From assembly GCA_002363155.1 (NCBI GenBank), contig DEWH01000015.1, forward strand, positions 402 through 21,750: a stretch of DNA of 21,349 bases, given 5' to 3'. A program made the translations under genes and the position numbers. The notes under the pieces are model-generated. The model was not told the DNA's origin, searched no databases, and saw nothing but the letters and a program-made list of their open reading frames with translations. How positions within the stretch are numbered: the first letter of the stretch is position 1; the number at the start of each line of letters is the position of its first letter. Positions 1 through 7,660 of the stretch are shown piece after piece. Source of the DNA: Ruminococcaceae bacterium UBA3215. Its GTDB lineage: Bacteria; Bacillota; Clostridia; Oscillospirales; Ruminococcaceae.

Positions 1-1
1 A

Positions 2-1108
2 GAGGAAGATATCGTACCCGTGACCAATGTCAAGATCAATGTTCTGAAATCCTGGACAGGCGCTCAGATCGACATCACAAGCATTACCGCAGAGCTTCAC
101 AAGGCTTCCGACAACTCGCTTGTAGAAAGCAAGAACCTCACGGCAAACAGCTGGAGCGCAAGCTTCGATGTTGAGAAGGACAGCGGTGAGTATTACATCA
201 CCGAGACTGCCGTAACAAAGACAGGCTACACGATCACAACGACATACAAAGTCGGAACAGGCGCAGAAACAAGCGGCAAGTCCGAGAACGTTTCTTCCGC
301 AGCGGATTCTACTGTAACGATCACAAACCATGCCGAGGAAATTACTGTACCGGTTACCGTCTTCAGCATCATCAAAACCGATGTTTCCGGAAACCGTATT
401 CCTGACTCAAATCAGGCGTATTTCACACTTACCATACTTGATGCCGGCAAGGATCTTAGCGGAGTTATCTGTAACGGAACAGTGATCAGTGCTGTAAAAT
501 CGTACAATTATGCAGGTAACTATGCAACATTTACCGGTCTGCCTGACGGAAACTATACTCTTGAGGAAACCAAGGCACCTGCCGGATATCAGAAGGCGGG
601 CATACTCAGCTTTGTGGTAGCCGACGGAGAAGTTCAGCTTGATACCACATCTTCCAACAGCTCCATAGCACTCGATGCAGACGGAAATATCCTGGTACTC
701 AACCGCCGTTCTCCCGCTGCACCCGACACTCCCTCTCAGCCAATTGTTCCGAGCACTCCTTCGGTAACAACGACTACCACAACGAAGGAAGCTGCTCCCG
801 CAACGACTGTGACAGAAGAGACAACAGTGACCGAAGAGACTACGACAACCGCAGAAGAAACGACTGGTGTAACGGAAAAGACGAATGCAGAGACCACAAC
901 GACTCCGGAAGAGACCGAAAAGCCCGAGACTTCCGCGACAACCGAGGATCTTACATCGTCCACTTCGACTGATACAAGCACAAAGTCCAGCCAGTCCGAC
1001 GATAACCCCCATACCGGCAGGGAAGTCGGAATAGCCGCACTTCTTGTATCTGAACTTGCAGTTATTATAGCAGCAGGGAAGAAGAGAAAGAAAAACAAAA
1101 ATAAGTGA
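2..1108 (+). CDS. Wall-anchored surface protein with Cna_B and SpaA domains, NPHTG sorting signal (5' truncated by window)
   Basis: The reading frame is open to the left window edge, so this is the C-terminal part of a larger protein; a GTG at 20 is internal. Two isopeptide-type beta domains are visible. The first, about nt 23-340, is Cna_B-like, with candidate bond residues Lys (47-49), Glu in YITET (203-205) and Asn in TITN (326-328). The second, about 350-712, is SpaA-like: Lys in IIKTD (374-376), Glu in LEETKAPAGY (566-568) and Asn in VLNRR (701-703). A Thr/Glu/Pro-rich stalk follows (about 713-1000). The C-terminus is a sorting signal: NPHTG (1004-1018), about 17 hydrophobic residues and a basic tail KKRKKNKNK. 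The protein is inferred to be sortase-linked to peptidoglycan and to act as an adhesin or pilin. Its ligand cannot be told. NPxTG instead of LPxTG points to a non-classical sortase specificity. Domain assignment is from motifs. Confidence 0.85.
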   Translation, partial: EEDIVPVTNVKINVLKSWTGAQIDITSITAELHKASDNSLVESKNLTANSWSASFDVEKDSGEYYITETAVTKTGYTITTTYKVGTGAETSGKSENVSSAADSTVTITNHAEEITVPVTVFSIIKTDVSGNRIPDSNQAYFTLTILDAGKDLSGVICNGTVISAVKSYNYAGNYATFTGLPDGNYTLEETKAPAGYQKAGILSFVVADGEVQLDTTSSNSSIALDADGNILVLNRRSPAAPDTPSQPIVPSTPSVTTTTTTKEAAPATTVTEETTVTEETTTTAEETTGVTEKTNAETTTTPEETEKPETSATTEDLTSSTSTDTSTKSSQSDDNPHTGREVGIAALLVSELAVIIAAGKKRKKNKNK

Positions 1109-1141
1109 TCTTTTGTAAAGACCGCTTAATATGCACAAATT

Positions 1142-1175
1142 AAAAACAGCGATCCGAAAGGTTCGCTGTTTTTTT
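1142..1175 (+). terminator. Rho-independent terminator of the surface protein gene
   Basis: An 11-bp stem (1142-1152 with 1163-1173) is extended by CC/GG across a T-T mismatch and closed by a GAAA tetraloop (1156-1159). It runs into a T tract ending at 1175. It lies 33 nt after the stop codon. Confidence 0.92.
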
Positions 1176-1198
1176 ACAAAAAAATATTAATGCTCTAT

Positions 1199-1227
1199 TT
1201 GACAATCTCCGGACAGAATGCTATAAT
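1199..1227 (+). promoter_or_regulatory. Perfect-consensus sigma-A promoter
   Basis: TTGACA at 1199-1204, a 17-bp spacer, and TATAAT at 1222-1227. It is an exact match to both consensus hexamers at the ideal spacing. Transcription would start around 1234, about 44 nt before the ATG of the 68-aa gene. Confidence 0.9.
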
Positions 1228-1277
1228 AAAAACATCAGATACCGAGCGGCATAAAGCTTCCAAAAGGGGGAGAGAGT

Positions 1278-1484
1278 ATGCAGGATTACAGAAAGCTGTT
1301 GAAATATCTTGAATCGCAGTGTCTCGGAACAGAAGTGCTTACTTTTGATGAGATCTATAATATATGCGGTGTGAAGATAGATCACACATTTATTGATAAA
1401 AAGCCATACTTTGAAAGAAACGGCTTTGATGTAACGCGGATAAACCTCAGCAAGCGTACAGTTCTGTTCAGTAGGATACCGTGA
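1278..1484 (+). CDS. Small protein, 68 aa, possibly DUF7662-like
   Basis: A short but well-supported gene. It has a perfect sigma-A promoter, a purine-rich ribosome site (AGGGGGAGAG) just before the ATG, and a terminator downstream. The protein is charged and soluble, without signal peptide or membrane segment. The pattern YRKLLKYLE...LTFDEIYNICG...PYFER(N)GF.VTRINL...VLFSR resembles, from memory, small proteins of the DUF7662 type (YxxLxxYL...LTFxEIE.LIG...AWW...G..V..VDL....V.F.R). Here the usual WW pair is replaced by PYF. The resemblance is a recollection, not a search result, and the function of that family is not known to me. It stands alone between a plus-strand surface protein gene and the convergent glgP. 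Composition looks more AT-rich than its neighbours. Confidence 0.72.
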   Translation: MQDYRKLLKYLESQCLGTEVLTFDEIYNICGVKIDHTFIDKKPYFERNGFDVTRINLSKRTVLFSRIP

Positions 1485-1531
1485 TGCAATGCAGGACACG
1501 TCTGTCAAAAAACTTGTTTTCTGACAGACTG

Positions 1532-1565
1532 AAAAAGCAGCAGGTGAAGTTCACCTGCTGCTTTT
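1532..1565. terminator. Bidirectional terminator between the 68-aa gene and glgP
   Basis: A 15-bp perfect stem (1533-1547 with 1551-1565) with a 3-nt loop is flanked by five A on the left and TTTT on the right. It can therefore act on both strands. It sits between two convergent genes. A second weaker hairpin, TCTGTCA/TGACAGA at 1501-1507 and 1522-1528, precedes it on the plus strand. Confidence 0.9.
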
Positions 1566-1582
1566 GTATTTCTATGCGGTTA

Positions 1583-3979
1583 TCAATAGATTCTCCAGAT
1601 ATCCTTTGCGTAATCCGTAACAGCACGGTCAGCGGAGAATACGCCTGCGCCGGCAATATTTGCAAGAGACATTCTGTTCCACTTGAGGAGATCCTTGTAT
1701 GTCTCGCTTGCCTTTGCCTGTGTGCCGCGGTAGCTGTCAAAGTCTGCAAGGCACATATACTGATCGACATAGCGGATAGCGTTTGCGACTTCATCGAATG
1801 TAGCGCCGTTGAATCCGCGGTACATTGCGTCGATAGCACCTCTGATCACATCGTTTCTGTCGTAGTAGCCGTCGGGCGAGTAGCCGTTGGACTTCATTAC
1901 GTTCACTTCCGGCGTGGACATACCGAAGATGAAGATGTTGTCGTCGCCTACCTGCTCGTGAATCTCAACGTTTGCTCCGTCGTAGGTTCCCATTGTGATC
2001 GCGCCGTTGAGCATAAGCTTCATATTGCCGGTACCGCTTGCCTCTGTACCTGCAAGGGAGATCTGCTCGGAGATCTCGGCTGCCGGCATAAGAATCTCGG
2101 AGAGCGTTACGCGGTAGTCTTCAAGGAAGATAACGCTGAGCTTCTCGTTCAGCTTAGGATCCTTCTTGAGCTCTTCGCCGATGCACCAGATAAGCTTGAT
2201 GATCTGCTTTGCCATATAGTAGCCGGGAGCCGCCTTTGAAGCGAAGATATAGGTCTTGGGCTGGAAGTCGGCATCGGGGTTGCTGCGCAGATAGTTGAAG
2301 TCTGCGATAATGTTCAGCGCGTTGAGCTGCTGGCGCTTGTATTCATGCAGACGCTTGACCTGTACATCAAAGATGCTGTCGGGATTGAGCTTGGTGCCGG
2401 TGGTGTTGAGGACGTACTTTGCGAAGTCCTCTTTATTGCTGCGCTTGATATCGGCAAGCTTCTTCAGCACCTCGCTGTCATTCTCGAATGCTCTGAACTT
2501 CTTGAGTTCGCCGCCGTCCTTCTTGAAGCCGTCGCCTATGCACTCCGAAAGGAGATTTGTGAGACGGGGATTCGACTGGAGCAGCCAGCGTCTGTATGCT
2601 ATACCGTTGGTAACGTTTGTGAACTTGTAGGGCGTGAGCTCGTATTCATCGTGGAATACGCTGTCCTTTATGATCTGGCTGTGAAGCTTGGAAACGCCGT
2701 TTACCGAATGGGAAGCAGCGACGCAAAGTGTAGCCATTCTGATCTTGTTGTTTCTGAAAATCGACATCTCTTCGACTTTCTCGTAGGGGAGCGTCTCGGA
2801 GAGCTTCTCGCAGTAGCGTCTGTTGATCTCGCAGATAATGGAATATATTCTCGGAAGTATTCTCTCGATAAGATTCTGATCCCACTTTTCGAGCGCCTCC
2901 GCCATTACCGTATGGTTGGTGTAGGCGAAAGTCCGGCATACGATATCCCAGGACTTGTTCCAGTCGTATCCGCAGTCGTCGAGCAGTATTCTCATAAGCT
3001 CCGGGACGGCAAGTGTCGGGTGGGTATCGTTGATATGGATAGCTACCTTGTCCGGCAGGTTCTCAAGCGTGCCGTAAACGTTCATGTGTCTCATTACGAT
3101 ATCGCCGACGGAAGCCGCGCACATGAAGTACTGCTGGCGGAGACGGAGAGCCTTGCCTTCGAGGTGGTTGTCGTTGGGGTAGAGCACCTTTGTGAGGGAA
3201 TGAGCGATGTTGCTTGCGCCGAGAGCGTTGGAGTAGTCGCCGGCGTTGAATGCGCTCATATCGAATGACATGCTCTTTGCGCTCCAGAGACGGAGCTTGG
3301 AAACGCCCTCGCTGTCATATCCGGAAACGTACATATCATAAGGCACAGCAAGAACAGTGTTGTAATTGACGTGTGAGATGTGGTGGTAATCGTTGTCCCA
3401 GTATTCGCGCACTTCGCCGTCGAAATGCACTTCTACCGCCTGGTCTTCCACGGGAATGAGCCATGCGCCGCCGCCGGGGAGCCAGTTGTCGGGAAGCTCT
3501 GTCTGCCAGCCGTCGATTATCTTCTGCTTGAAGATACCGTATTCATAGAGCAGGGAATAGCCTGTTGCTGGGTAAGCGCAGGTCGCCATTCCGTCCATAT
3601 AACAGGCTGCGAGACGTCCGAGACCGCCGTTTCCGAGACCTGCGTCCGGTTCTTCCTCGTATATGGATTCGGGCTTTATCTTGTATTCTTCCTTGAGCAC
3701 TTTTTCTACTGTCTCATTGAGTCCTATATTGTAGAGCGAGGTCTTGAGAGAGCGGCCCATAAGGAACTCCATGGAGATGTAGTAAACCTGCTTTTTGCCG
3801 ACGGAGTTGCACTTTGTCATAAATATGTGGCGCTTTTCTCTGAGGTATTCAACCACTATCTTTGAAAGCGCTTTATAGATCTGGGTGCTTGTTGCATCGG
3901 CGGGTCCTATTCTGAAATCAAGTTCGAGCGTATCCTTCAGCTTCTTGCTGATCTGCTCCTGAGTAAAAGGTGATGTCAT
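1583..3979 (-). CDS. glgP: Glycogen/starch/alpha-glucan phosphorylase
   Basis: 798 residues, the normal length for the GT35 phosphorylase family. The enzyme splits alpha-1,4-glucan with phosphate to give glucose-1-phosphate and uses pyridoxal phosphate. The signature EASGTGNMKLMLNGA is intact; its Lys (residue 654, nt 2018-2020) is the expected cofactor-binding lysine. Other family blocks are GNGGLGRLAACYMDG near residue 115, the HINDTHP loop near residue 315, and VKRLHEYKRQQLN near residue 540. The protein is cytosolic, with no signal peptide. It is monocistronic: a strong promoter lies upstream at 4042-4070 and a bidirectional terminator downstream. The ribosome site (AGGAAGGG) is rather far from the ATG, about 11-13 nt, but no better start exists. 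Whether the physiological substrate is glycogen or imported maltodextrin cannot be decided, because no other glg or mal genes are in the window. Confidence 0.97.
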   Translation of the reverse strand: MTSPFTQEQISKKLKDTLELDFRIGPADATSTQIYKALSKIVVEYLREKRHIFMTKCNSVGKKQVYYISMEFLMGRSLKTSLYNIGLNETVEKVLKEEYKIKPESIYEEEPDAGLGNGGLGRLAACYMDGMATCAYPATGYSLLYEYGIFKQKIIDGWQTELPDNWLPGGGAWLIPVEDQAVEVHFDGEVREYWDNDYHHISHVNYNTVLAVPYDMYVSGYDSEGVSKLRLWSAKSMSFDMSAFNAGDYSNALGASNIAHSLTKVLYPNDNHLEGKALRLRQQYFMCAASVGDIVMRHMNVYGTLENLPDKVAIHINDTHPTLAVPELMRILLDDCGYDWNKSWDIVCRTFAYTNHTVMAEALEKWDQNLIERILPRIYSIICEINRRYCEKLSETLPYEKVEEMSIFRNNKIRMATLCVAASHSVNGVSKLHSQIIKDSVFHDEYELTPYKFTNVTNGIAYRRWLLQSNPRLTNLLSECIGDGFKKDGGELKKFRAFENDSEVLKKLADIKRSNKEDFAKYVLNTTGTKLNPDSIFDVQVKRLHEYKRQQLNALNIIADFNYLRSNPDADFQPKTYIFASKAAPGYYMAKQIIKLIWCIGEELKKDPKLNEKLSVIFLEDYRVTLSEILMPAAEISEQISLAGTEASGTGNMKLMLNGAITMGTYDGANVEIHEQVGDDNIFIFGMSTPEVNVMKSNGYSPDGYYDRNDVIRGAIDAMYRGFNGATFDEVANAIRYVDQYMCLADFDSYRGTQAKASETYKDLLKWNRMSLANIAGAGVFSADRAVTDYAKDIWRIY

Positions 3980-4041
3980 ATCCGTAATCGTCCCTTCCTG
4001 TTAATGGGCATATCTATGCCTGTGATTTAACATACAAATTG

Positions 4042-4070
4042 ATTATACCACATTTTCCGCGTAATTTCAA
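4042..4070 (-). promoter_or_regulatory. Sigma-A promoter of glgP
   Basis: On the minus strand, TTGAAA (4065-4070), a 17-bp spacer and TATAAT (4042-4047). It is 63 nt upstream of the glgP ATG. The rest of the 3980-4216 gap is AT-rich and holds no gene; I see no convincing terminator for the HAD gene there. Confidence 0.85.
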
Positions 4071-4216
4071 CAGTTTTTCAATTTTACTTCGCTATTTTAA
4101 AAATTTTGTAAAAATTCTCCATATAAACAGGAATATATTTGTAGATAAAAAACAAATCCTGTCGGAAAATGCGTTGCTTGTTTGATAAAAATAGCCAAAC
4201 AGAGAATGCAGAAAAG

Positions 4217-4879
4217 TCACAGCAGTTCGTTGAACGAAAATATGAACGCGTCTGCGCATTCACGGATCCGTTCGGTATCCCGTGCGGAAGTCTCGTCGAA
4301 AACGCCGACAGTTCTGAATCCGCCGGCTTTCGCACCTGTTACCGCTATGTATATGTCCTCGAATACAGCGGTTTCCGCCGGAGAAGTGCCAAGACGCTCC
4401 GCGGCAAGCTCGTAGATATCCGGAAATCCCTTTTTCCTGCCGACTTCGGCAACTTCCGCGTAAGCGCCGAAGTATTCTTCGAGCCCCAGCAGCTTTATTG
4501 CCGGCATATAGAGATCGCTGCTGTTGGCGGTGGCTACGGCAAGCTTTATTCCGGCATTTTTCAGCTTTGTGAGGTATTCACGGGCTCCGGGTTTGAGCAC
4601 GGTCTCGGCGGCATAGTATTCCTGCGCGTCCCTGTGCCATTCATTCATCATTTCCTCGACGGTCATGGTGAAGCCGAAGCGCTTTTTGGTGTATATCGCA
4701 GTCTCTTCCGCGCCGAGATGCGCTATCTCCAGCAGGTAATCATCGGGGATCGGGCTGATGCCGTGAGCAGAGAGGAACCGCTGGTCGAGGTGAGTCCAGA
4801 AGCCCATTGAATCGAACAGCGTGCCGTCGAGATCGAAGATAGCCGCACTGAAATCCGGGCTGATAAGGTCAATGCTCAT
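4217..4879 (-). CDS. HAD-superfamily hydrolase, beta-phosphoglucomutase/phosphatase-like
   Basis: 220 residues with all four HAD motifs: DLDGT with nucleophile Asp16 and acid Asp18, motif II Thr118 in VATAN, motif III Lys150, and motif IV Glu174-Asp175 in FEDI. The helical cap lies between residues 20 and 90, as in subfamily IA (PGMB or phosphoglycolate phosphatase type). It probably removes phosphate from a small sugar phosphate or nucleotide in the cytosol. The substrate cannot be read from sequence. The start codon overlaps the stop of the upstream kinase-like gene by 4 bp (ATGA), so the two are probably translationally coupled. The pairing suggests nucleotide or phosphate-ester metabolism, but this is inference. 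Confidence 0.9.
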   Translation of the reverse strand: MSIDLISPDFSAAIFDLDGTLFDSMGFWTHLDQRFLSAHGISPIPDDYLLEIAHLGAEETAIYTKKRFGFTMTVEEMMNEWHRDAQEYYAAETVLKPGAREYLTKLKNAGIKLAVATANSSDLYMPAIKLLGLEEYFGAYAEVAEVGRKKGFPDIYELAAERLGTSPAETAVFEDIYIAVTGAKAGGFRTVGVFDETSARDTERIRECADAFIFSFNELL

Positions 4880-5466
4880 AGATCGTACTTCTCTCTTATG
4901 TACTGTGCGATAAGGTCAGCGGAACGGTCGATGCCGATATCGGAGTTCACGGAGATATCGTAGGTCTGCACCTTTCCCCATGCGTCGTCAGCAAAATAGT
5001 TGTAGTATGCGATCCTGTTCTTATCTTTTTTCAGCAGGTACGCACGGTAGTTCTCCGATTGTTCGCCGTATTCGTCGCGCACACGGGCGATCCTGCTCTC
5101 AAGGGGAGCTGTGATGAAAACGTTGGAAACGTTGGCGTATCCGCGGAGAACGTAATCCGCGCATCTTCCGACGATAACGCAGCTTTCCTTGTTGTAGAGA
5201 TCCTTGATGACCCTTGACTGTGCAATGAAGATCATATCCGAAGCGGGGAGGATCTGGCTTCCTATATAGAGGTGATAGAGAAGGCTCTGTGTCTTTTTCT
5301 GATCGTTTCTGCGCACGAAATCCTCGGTGTATCCGCTCTCCTTTGCGACGAGCGAAAGCAGCTCACCGTCGTAGAAGCCGATGCCGAGCTCATCGGCAAG
5401 TTTCTTTCCTATCAGTCTGCCGCCCGAACCGTACTCTCTCGATACTGTTATAACATACTTGTCCAT
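4876..5466 (-). CDS. Cytidylate kinase-like family protein
   Basis: 196 residues. The N-terminus VITVSREYGSGGRLIGKKLA (residues 5-24) is the nucleotide-binding loop typical of the cytidylate-kinase-like family (Cytidylate_kin2), not the classical GPxGSGKST loop of Cmk. Later blocks are CVIVGRCADYVL (96-107) and the LID-like basic stretch SRIARVRDEYG (124-134). The protein is cytosolic and soluble. It is likely a small P-loop phosphotransferase; an actual CMP kinase role is not established for this family. It has its own promoter (5508-5536) and a good ribosome site (AGGAGG, 5 nt before ATG). It is first in a two-gene unit with the HAD phosphatase. Confidence 0.88.
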   Translation of the reverse strand: MDKYVITVSREYGSGGRLIGKKLADELGIGFYDGELLSLVAKESGYTEDFVRRNDQKKTQSLLYHLYIGSQILPASDMIFIAQSRVIKDLYNKESCVIVGRCADYVLRGYANVSNVFITAPLESRIARVRDEYGEQSENYRAYLLKKDKNRIAYYNYFADDAWGKVQTYDISVNSDIGIDRSADLIAQYIREKYDL

Positions 5467-5507
5467 ACTGACCTCCTAACCAGAATTAAGCTGGAATCTG
5501 TATATTT

Positions 5508-5536
5508 ATTATATCATAAAACCCGCGATTTGTCAC
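5508..5536 (-). promoter_or_regulatory. Sigma-A promoter of the kinase-like/HAD unit
   Basis: Minus strand GTGACA (5531-5536), 17-bp spacer, TATAAT (5508-5513); one mismatch to consensus. It is divergent from the chemoreceptor promoter region. Confidence 0.8.
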
Positions 5537-5602
5537 TAATTTTTTTATTTTGCGGTATTTTGAATAATATTACTCGAAAAGCGATAAAATTACTCGCAAG
5601 TG

Positions 5603-5637
5603 TTGACATTTATATAAAACGGTGATATTTTTATAAT
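5603..5637 (+). promoter_or_regulatory. Candidate promoter of the first chemoreceptor, atypical geometry
   Basis: A perfect TTGACA (5603-5608) and a perfect TATAAT (5632-5637) are present but 23 bp apart, too far for normal sigma-A. With the standard 17-bp spacer the -10 would be TATTTT (5626-5631). I found no clear SigD-type motility motif. Confidence 0.4.
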
Positions 5638-5668
5638 GTATGAACGTTTATAAGCGTCCGGGAGCGGG

Positions 5669-7621
5669 GTGAAAGCTTTGGCATCGGGAAAGAAGAAATA
5701 TAAAAACAAGAAGCTCGGTTTGGCGGCAGCTGTACTTTTCGTTGCGGCAATTCTTGTTACTGTCGTGGTTTCGACATTTATCACTATGGTTATGTTCAGG
5801 TCTTACAACGATGATGTACAGACAGAGCGTGCGCGCATAGGTATGCTGGTGCTTGAAGATGCCCTTGACCGTGAGGTCGTGCGGCTTTCCGAGAAATTCA
5901 GGAACTGGTCCGAGGACGAGCCCTTCGCCAAGTCCATGAACGGCTACTACAATGAGTATTTTGTGGAGACATGGCCGGAATACCGCGAAGATAACTGCTT
6001 CTGCGCCGTACTTGATATCAGCGGAAATGTAATATACTCGGAAGGTTACCCGTTCAGCTCCTTCGATCTTGCTTCCGTCGCGGCAGGAAAGACTGTCAGC
6101 GGTATCGTTACCCTCGACGGCAGGACTGCCGCCGTATATGCTTCACCGGTGAATGAGAACGGGGCAAAAGGCGCTCTCGTGCTCGGCTATGACCTTGATA
6201 ACTGCGGCATTCCCGCCGGTGTCAAGGAACTCACCGGCTGCGAGACAGCCCTTTTCGGCGGAGATACGGCGTGCGCTGCAACTCTCGCCGGGAACATATC
6301 CGGCATTCAGATGCCCGCCGGCGTAAGGGACAAGGTGCTCTCCGGCGGTCAGACCTACACCGGTCATACGTTAATTGACGGAAAAGGCTTCTATGTGTCG
6401 TATGCCCCGATAACCGGCGCAGACGGCAAGCCGGCGGGTGCATATTTCGCCGGACTTGGTTCAGCGGCATCTGACGCGGAGTTTGCCGCTGTTTCAATAG
6501 CTTCTTCTTCCGCAGCGCTCGTTCTGGTGGCAATAAGTGCGGTCGCTGTCGTGGTATTCATAAGAAAGCGGGTAATGATCCCGATAAGGCAGGTAACGGT
6601 GCTTGCAGAGGAAATGGAGAGCGGAAAGTTCAGCTCTACCGCGGTGGACTACTTCTTCGTGAACGATGAGGTGGGTATGTTCGCACGAAAGCTCCGGTAT
6701 GCAAAAAAGGACGTAAGCAAGTGTATTGAGGATATATCCGCGATACTTGACCGCATGGCGGACGGCGACTTTACCGCAAAGCCGGACAGCGCTTATCCCG
6801 GCGATTTCGGGCGGATAAAGAACAGCGTCCTGAAGATCGAAGACGATCTCGGCGCGGCGCTTGCGAATATGAACCGCTCCTCCGAGGAGGTCATGACCGG
6901 TTCGGGTAGAATGGCGGAGGGTTCCCAGACGCTCGCAGACGGCGCAGCAAGGCAGGAATCCGCGATAAAGGAGATATCCGGCAGCATTTCCGAAGTCTCG
7001 TCCCGTATCGCTGCGGCAGCCGATAATGCAGCCGCGGCAGGTGAGCTTTCCGAGCTTACGAAAGAAAAGGTGCTGCGCCAGGACGAAGAGATCGGCAATA
7101 TGGTAAGCGCCATGAATGAGATCAGAGTCACTTCCGGCGAGATAGGAAAGATCATAAAGACGATCGAGGATATCTCGTTCCAGACCAATATACTTGCGCT
7201 CAACGCGGCAGTGGAAGCCGCAAGAGCCGGAGAAGCCGGAAAAGGCTTTGCGGTAGTCGCAGATGAGGTGCGCAGTCTTGCCGGCAAATCCTCCGAGGCT
7301 GCAAAGAGCACTACCGAGCTGATATCCGCGGCTATCAGCGCCGTAGAGAAAGGCTCCGAGGTCGCGGACAGAACAGCAGAGTCAATGCGTGAGGTGCGCG
7401 AGATGACGGAGCGCACGTCCGGGCTTATCGTCGAAATAGCGCAGGCGAGCCGTGAACAGAACGAGTCGATAAAGCAGATAAATTACGGCATCGAGCAGAT
7501 AACACAGGTTATCCGCACAAACTCCGAGACTGCGGAAGAGACCGCCGCTTCCAGCGAAAAGCTGTCCGGGCAGTCAAGACTGCTGAAAGATCAGGTGTCG
7601 AGATTCAGAACAGGTACATAA
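5669..7621 (+). CDS. Methyl-accepting chemotaxis protein with extracellular sensor
   Basis: 650 residues. Order: basic N-tail; TM1 about 17-43; an extracellular domain about 44-272 with Cache-like blocks (CAVLDISGNVIYSEGYPF, SGIVTLDGR, APITGADGKPAGAYFAG); TM2 about 273-299; HAMP region from 300, possibly with a second HAMP-like unit to about 395; then the coiled-coil signalling domain. The conserved tip FQTNILALNAAVEAARAGEAGKGFAVVADE is at 504-533. No CheR/CheB-binding pentapeptide is seen at the end (SRFRTGT). The protein senses an unknown ligand at the membrane and controls CheA. Start: GTG at 5669 has GGGAG 4 nt upstream; a TTG at 5678 has GGGGTGA 5 nt upstream and is equally plausible. 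No che or flagellar genes are nearby. Confidence 0.95.
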   Translation: MKALASGKKKYKNKKLGLAAAVLFVAAILVTVVVSTFITMVMFRSYNDDVQTERARIGMLVLEDALDREVVRLSEKFRNWSEDEPFAKSMNGYYNEYFVETWPEYREDNCFCAVLDISGNVIYSEGYPFSSFDLASVAAGKTVSGIVTLDGRTAAVYASPVNENGAKGALVLGYDLDNCGIPAGVKELTGCETALFGGDTACAATLAGNISGIQMPAGVRDKVLSGGQTYTGHTLIDGKGFYVSYAPITGADGKPAGAYFAGLGSAASDAEFAAVSIASSSAALVLVAISAVAVVVFIRKRVMIPIRQVTVLAEEMESGKFSSTAVDYFFVNDEVGMFARKLRYAKKDVSKCIEDISAILDRMADGDFTAKPDSAYPGDFGRIKNSVLKIEDDLGAALANMNRSSEEVMTGSGRMAEGSQTLADGAARQESAIKEISGSISEVSSRIAAAADNAAAAGELSELTKEKVLRQDEEIGNMVSAMNEIRVTSGEIGKIIKTIEDISFQTNILALNAAVEAARAGEAGKGFAVVADEVRSLAGKSSEAAKSTTELISAAISAVEKGSEVADRTAESMREVREMTERTSGLIVEIAQASREQNESIKQINYGIEQITQVIRTNSETAEETAASSEKLSGQSRLLKDQVSRFRTGT

Positions 7622-7660
7622 AAACGTCTCCGGTGCAGGAAGCATCGGAGATGTTTTTTT
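7621..7660. terminator. Terminator shared by the chemoreceptor and the convergent sulfatase-fold pseudogene
   Basis: A 16-bp stem with two G-T wobbles (7621-7636 with 7642-7657), 5-nt loop AGGAA, and a T run 7654-7660 on the plus strand. Five A on the left side make it usable on the minus strand too. It begins at the last base of the chemoreceptor stop codon and touches the pseudogene stop. Confidence 0.92.

Noticed and set aside
407..1138. Cys-rich minus-strand frame opposite the surface protein
   Set aside because: It is antisense to the SpaA domain and Thr stalk, whose ACN and GAR codons generate the odd composition.
1481..3268. Long plus-strand frames across glgP (about 250 and 307 codons)
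   Set aside because: They lie wholly within the antisense of the intact phosphorylase gene, have no ribosome sites, and their composition is the mirror of that gene's codons.
4084..4216. ACAGGA...TCCTGT hairpin (minus strand) as terminator of the HAD gene
   Set aside because: Only 6 outer pairs with a large asymmetric interior; the T run lies in the loop rather than after the stem.
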